Shown here: positions 14,162 to 15,040 of the stretch, piece after piece
Layout: each line of letters opens with the position of its first letter
Position numbering within the stretch: the first letter of the stretch is position 1
NCBI GenBank assembly: GCA_040508545.1
Contig: JBEVMR010000044.1
Span: forward strand, 1 to 15,040
DNA: 15,040 nucleotides
DNA from: VRUE01 sp040508545
GTDB lineage: Bacteria; Actinomycetota; Thermoleophilia; Solirubrobacterales; 70-9
Direction of reading: 5' to 3'
Made by a program: the position numbers and the translations under genes
Notes under the pieces: model-generated
Seen by the model: only the letters and a program-made list of their open reading frames with translations
The model's database searches: none
Told to the model about the DNA's origin: nothing

Positions 14162-14830
14162 TCAAGAACCGCCCAGCAGGACTGCAGAGAGCGTCGAGTC
14201 GGTGAGGAATACATCCGCGTCGGTCTCGTTGCACTCAAGCGAAAACGTGTGCGTTCCCGCCGAGAGCGGTCCGGTCACAGTCGTGACTGCGACGCTTCCA
14301 CCTTTCCCGATCGTGTGAACGGAGGTCGCCTCTCCGAAATCGACTGCTTCGGGACCAACTTCGTTTCCGTCGGCAGTCAGTCGACAGGTGCCAGCATTGG
14401 GAGCGAGGCCTTCATTGTCGTTGTCCCATGACGAGGCGCCGACCAAGAGGACTCTTCCCGAGGTCGGGAGGTTGATCGGACCGGTGCTCGCGCAAGTCTC
14501 AAATACGGTGCTCTGAGGATCGCACCCACCATCGTCAGAGCGACCGAACGTGGGACCGACGTCACCCTTAGCTCCCGTATCTCCCTTGGGCCCTGCGGGT
14601 AGCTGCCCCACTTTGAAGTCAGTGCTGAGCAGCGAACCGTTTTTGATTTTGGCTGCGGTTACGGCGTCTTTCTTGATTTTCGCTGCCGTGACCGCGTTTT
14701 TCTTCAGCTGTTGAGGGCCAACCGAGTTTTTGCCCAGGGCGGCGAATGCGGTCGCGCCGCCGAGGATGAGGAAGACAGCAAGTGACGACATCACGTTTGC
14801 GTACGTGAGTCGCTTGCGGATCTGCTTCAC
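14162..14830 (-). CDS. Secreted collagen-like repeat protein (Thermoleophilia type)
   Basis: This 222-residue exported protein starts MKQIRKRLTYANVMSSLAVF, a basic leader followed by a hydrophobic segment to about residue 32. It then has two 10-residue repeats, KNAVTAAKIK (44-53) and KDAVTAAKIK (54-63), then NGSLLSTDFKVGQLPAG. A short collagen-like Gly-X-Y run covers residues 80-94 (GPKGDTGAKGDVGPT, five triplets). The C-terminal beta-rich domain (about 95-222) has three widely spaced Cys (CDPQ, CAST, CRLT) and a fourth in LECNE. This layout is frequent, in many copies per genome, in Solirubrobacterales and relatives, from general knowledge; the function is unknown, probably at the cell surface. 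The start GTG 14830 has a strong AAGGAG site (14842-14837) 6 bases upstream. Its base composition is less GC-rich than that of its neighbours. Confidence 0.82.
   Translation of the reverse strand: MKQIRKRLTYANVMSSLAVFLILGGATAFAALGKNSVGPQQLKKNAVTAAKIKKDAVTAAKIKNGSLLSTDFKVGQLPAGPKGDTGAKGDVGPTFGRSDDGGCDPQSTVFETCASTGPINLPTSGRVLLVGASSWDNDNEGLAPNAGTCRLTADGNEVGPEAVDFGEATSVHTIGKGGSVAVTTVTGPLSAGTHTFSLECNETDADVFLTDSTLSAVLLGGS
14642..14701 (-). repeat. Two tandem 30-base units coding KNAVTAAKIK / KDAVTAAKIK
   Basis: The two 10-codon units code nearly the same peptide but differ at many third positions (for example GCG GTC ACG against GCC GTA ACC). The duplication is therefore old and is kept at the protein level. 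Each unit is predicted to form a short beta or solenoid-like turn between the signal segment and the collagen-like run. Confidence 0.75.
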
Positions 14831-14897
14831 AAGTCTCTCCTTGAGTGGTGGGAGAAAGGACTACAAGTAAGGCCTACTCCCAATTGACGAAACGCCA

Positions 14898-14942
14898 GGA
14901 CAATCCCACGTTGTCCGGTCGGAATCAAGACTTATCGACCGG
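14898..14942. promoter_or_regulatory. Two overlapping inverted repeats upstream of the collagen-like gene
   Basis: GGACAA-7-TTGTCC (14898-14916) and CCGGTCG-14-CGACCGG (14915-14942) are perfect inverted repeats that share the two bases CC at 14915-14916. They lie 68-112 bases upstream of GTG 14830, in a gap with no coding frame I can support. They could be operators or alternative hairpins; no -10/-35 pair can be fixed with confidence. The rest of 14843-15040 holds only the terminator at 14966-14998. Confidence 0.4.
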
Positions 14943-14965
14943 CGCACGGCATCAGAGCAGTCCAA

Positions 14966-14998
14966 AAAGAAGGGCCGGGCTTTCGCCCGGCCCTCTTT
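14966..14998. terminator. Rho-independent terminator, best oriented for a - strand gene beyond the window
   Basis: AGGGCCGGGC (14971-14980), loop TTTC and GCCCGGCCCT (14985-14994) form a perfect stem, extended by AAAGA/CTTT with one bulge. On the - strand it is followed by TTCTTTTT, a good U-run; on + only by CTTTC. The core of 18 bases (GCCGGGCTTTCGCCCGGC) is identical to the terminator at 14082-14111. Confidence 0.8.
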
Positions 14999-15040
14999 CA
15001 GCTCAGAGCTAACCTTGGATCAGTTGGCTAGACAATAAAC

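Noticed and set aside
14123..14431. A 102-residue + strand protein opposite the collagen-like gene
   Set aside because: It is antisense to a gene with signal, repeats and a strong ribosome site, and has no recognisable motif.
15001..15040. 3' end of another - strand gene at the window edge
   Set aside because: The terminator at 14966-14998 suggests one, but 40 bases do not allow a frame or family to be assigned.

Overview
The window looks like DNA from two different organisms joined near position 1,920-1,959. Positions 1 to about 1,918 read as a betaproteobacterium of the Comamonadaceae/Burkholderiales type. They hold a divergent amidohydrolase (5' part), an enoyl-CoA hydratase and the first third of a feruloyl-CoA synthase, with a promoter whose -35/-10 spacer is a perfect dyad. 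Such genes serve hydroxycinnamate (ferulate/coumarate) catabolism. From about 1,920 to the end the gene content and style fit a high-GC actinobacterium, most likely a Thermoleophilia/Solirubrobacterales relative: collagen-like secreted protein with the 'LTYANVMS' leader, RibD-C-type reductase, short genes, GTG starts and leaderless-style promoters. These taxonomic calls come from recognising protein families, not from a search.

Layout of the actinobacterial part. A long-chain acyl-CoA synthetase (1960-3714) is followed by an AEC-family transporter (3759-4682), a small VOC/glyoxalase-fold protein (4749-5099) and a divergent ThyX-like flavin thymidylate synthase (5174-6151), all on +. A convergent pair on -, a CBS-pair protein (7036-7482) followed by a multi-pass membrane protein (6219-7028), probably forms a two-gene operon. 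A zinc-ribbon protein with a C-terminal membrane helix (7528-8169) abuts, stop to stop, a small - strand helical protein (8170-8433). Next come a protein with a type IV pilin/TadE-like class III signal (8526-9182) and a voltage-gated sodium channel of the NaChBac type with a TLESW selectivity filter (9207-10121). The channel gene overlaps the convergent gene of a flippase-like LPG-synthase-TM protein (10102-11097). A PAPS-dependent sulfotransferase (11119-12108), a shortened RibD-C reductase (12175-12741) and an acyl-CoA dehydrogenase (12797-14059) follow on +. Last is a lone - strand collagen-like secreted protein (14162-14830), lying between two hairpin terminators that share an 18-base core.

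How the parts work together. The acyl-CoA synthetase and acyl-CoA dehydrogenase would belong to fatty-acid activation and beta-oxidation, but they are far apart and not in one operon. Most other genes are single transcription units. No defence system, CRISPR array, tRNA, rRNA or mobile element was seen. The most interesting signals are regulatory and evolutionary: (1) the species junction inside two unrelated ligase genes; (2) a recurring TANNNT box 6-9 bases before start codons that lack a Shine-Dalgarno, including two divergent pairs that share one symmetric box (TACACTA and TACGCTA); (3) a sharply bounded 37-codon patch of AT-ending codons inside the otherwise GC3-saturated acyl-CoA dehydrogenase gene; (4) a RibD-C protein missing its usual middle segment.
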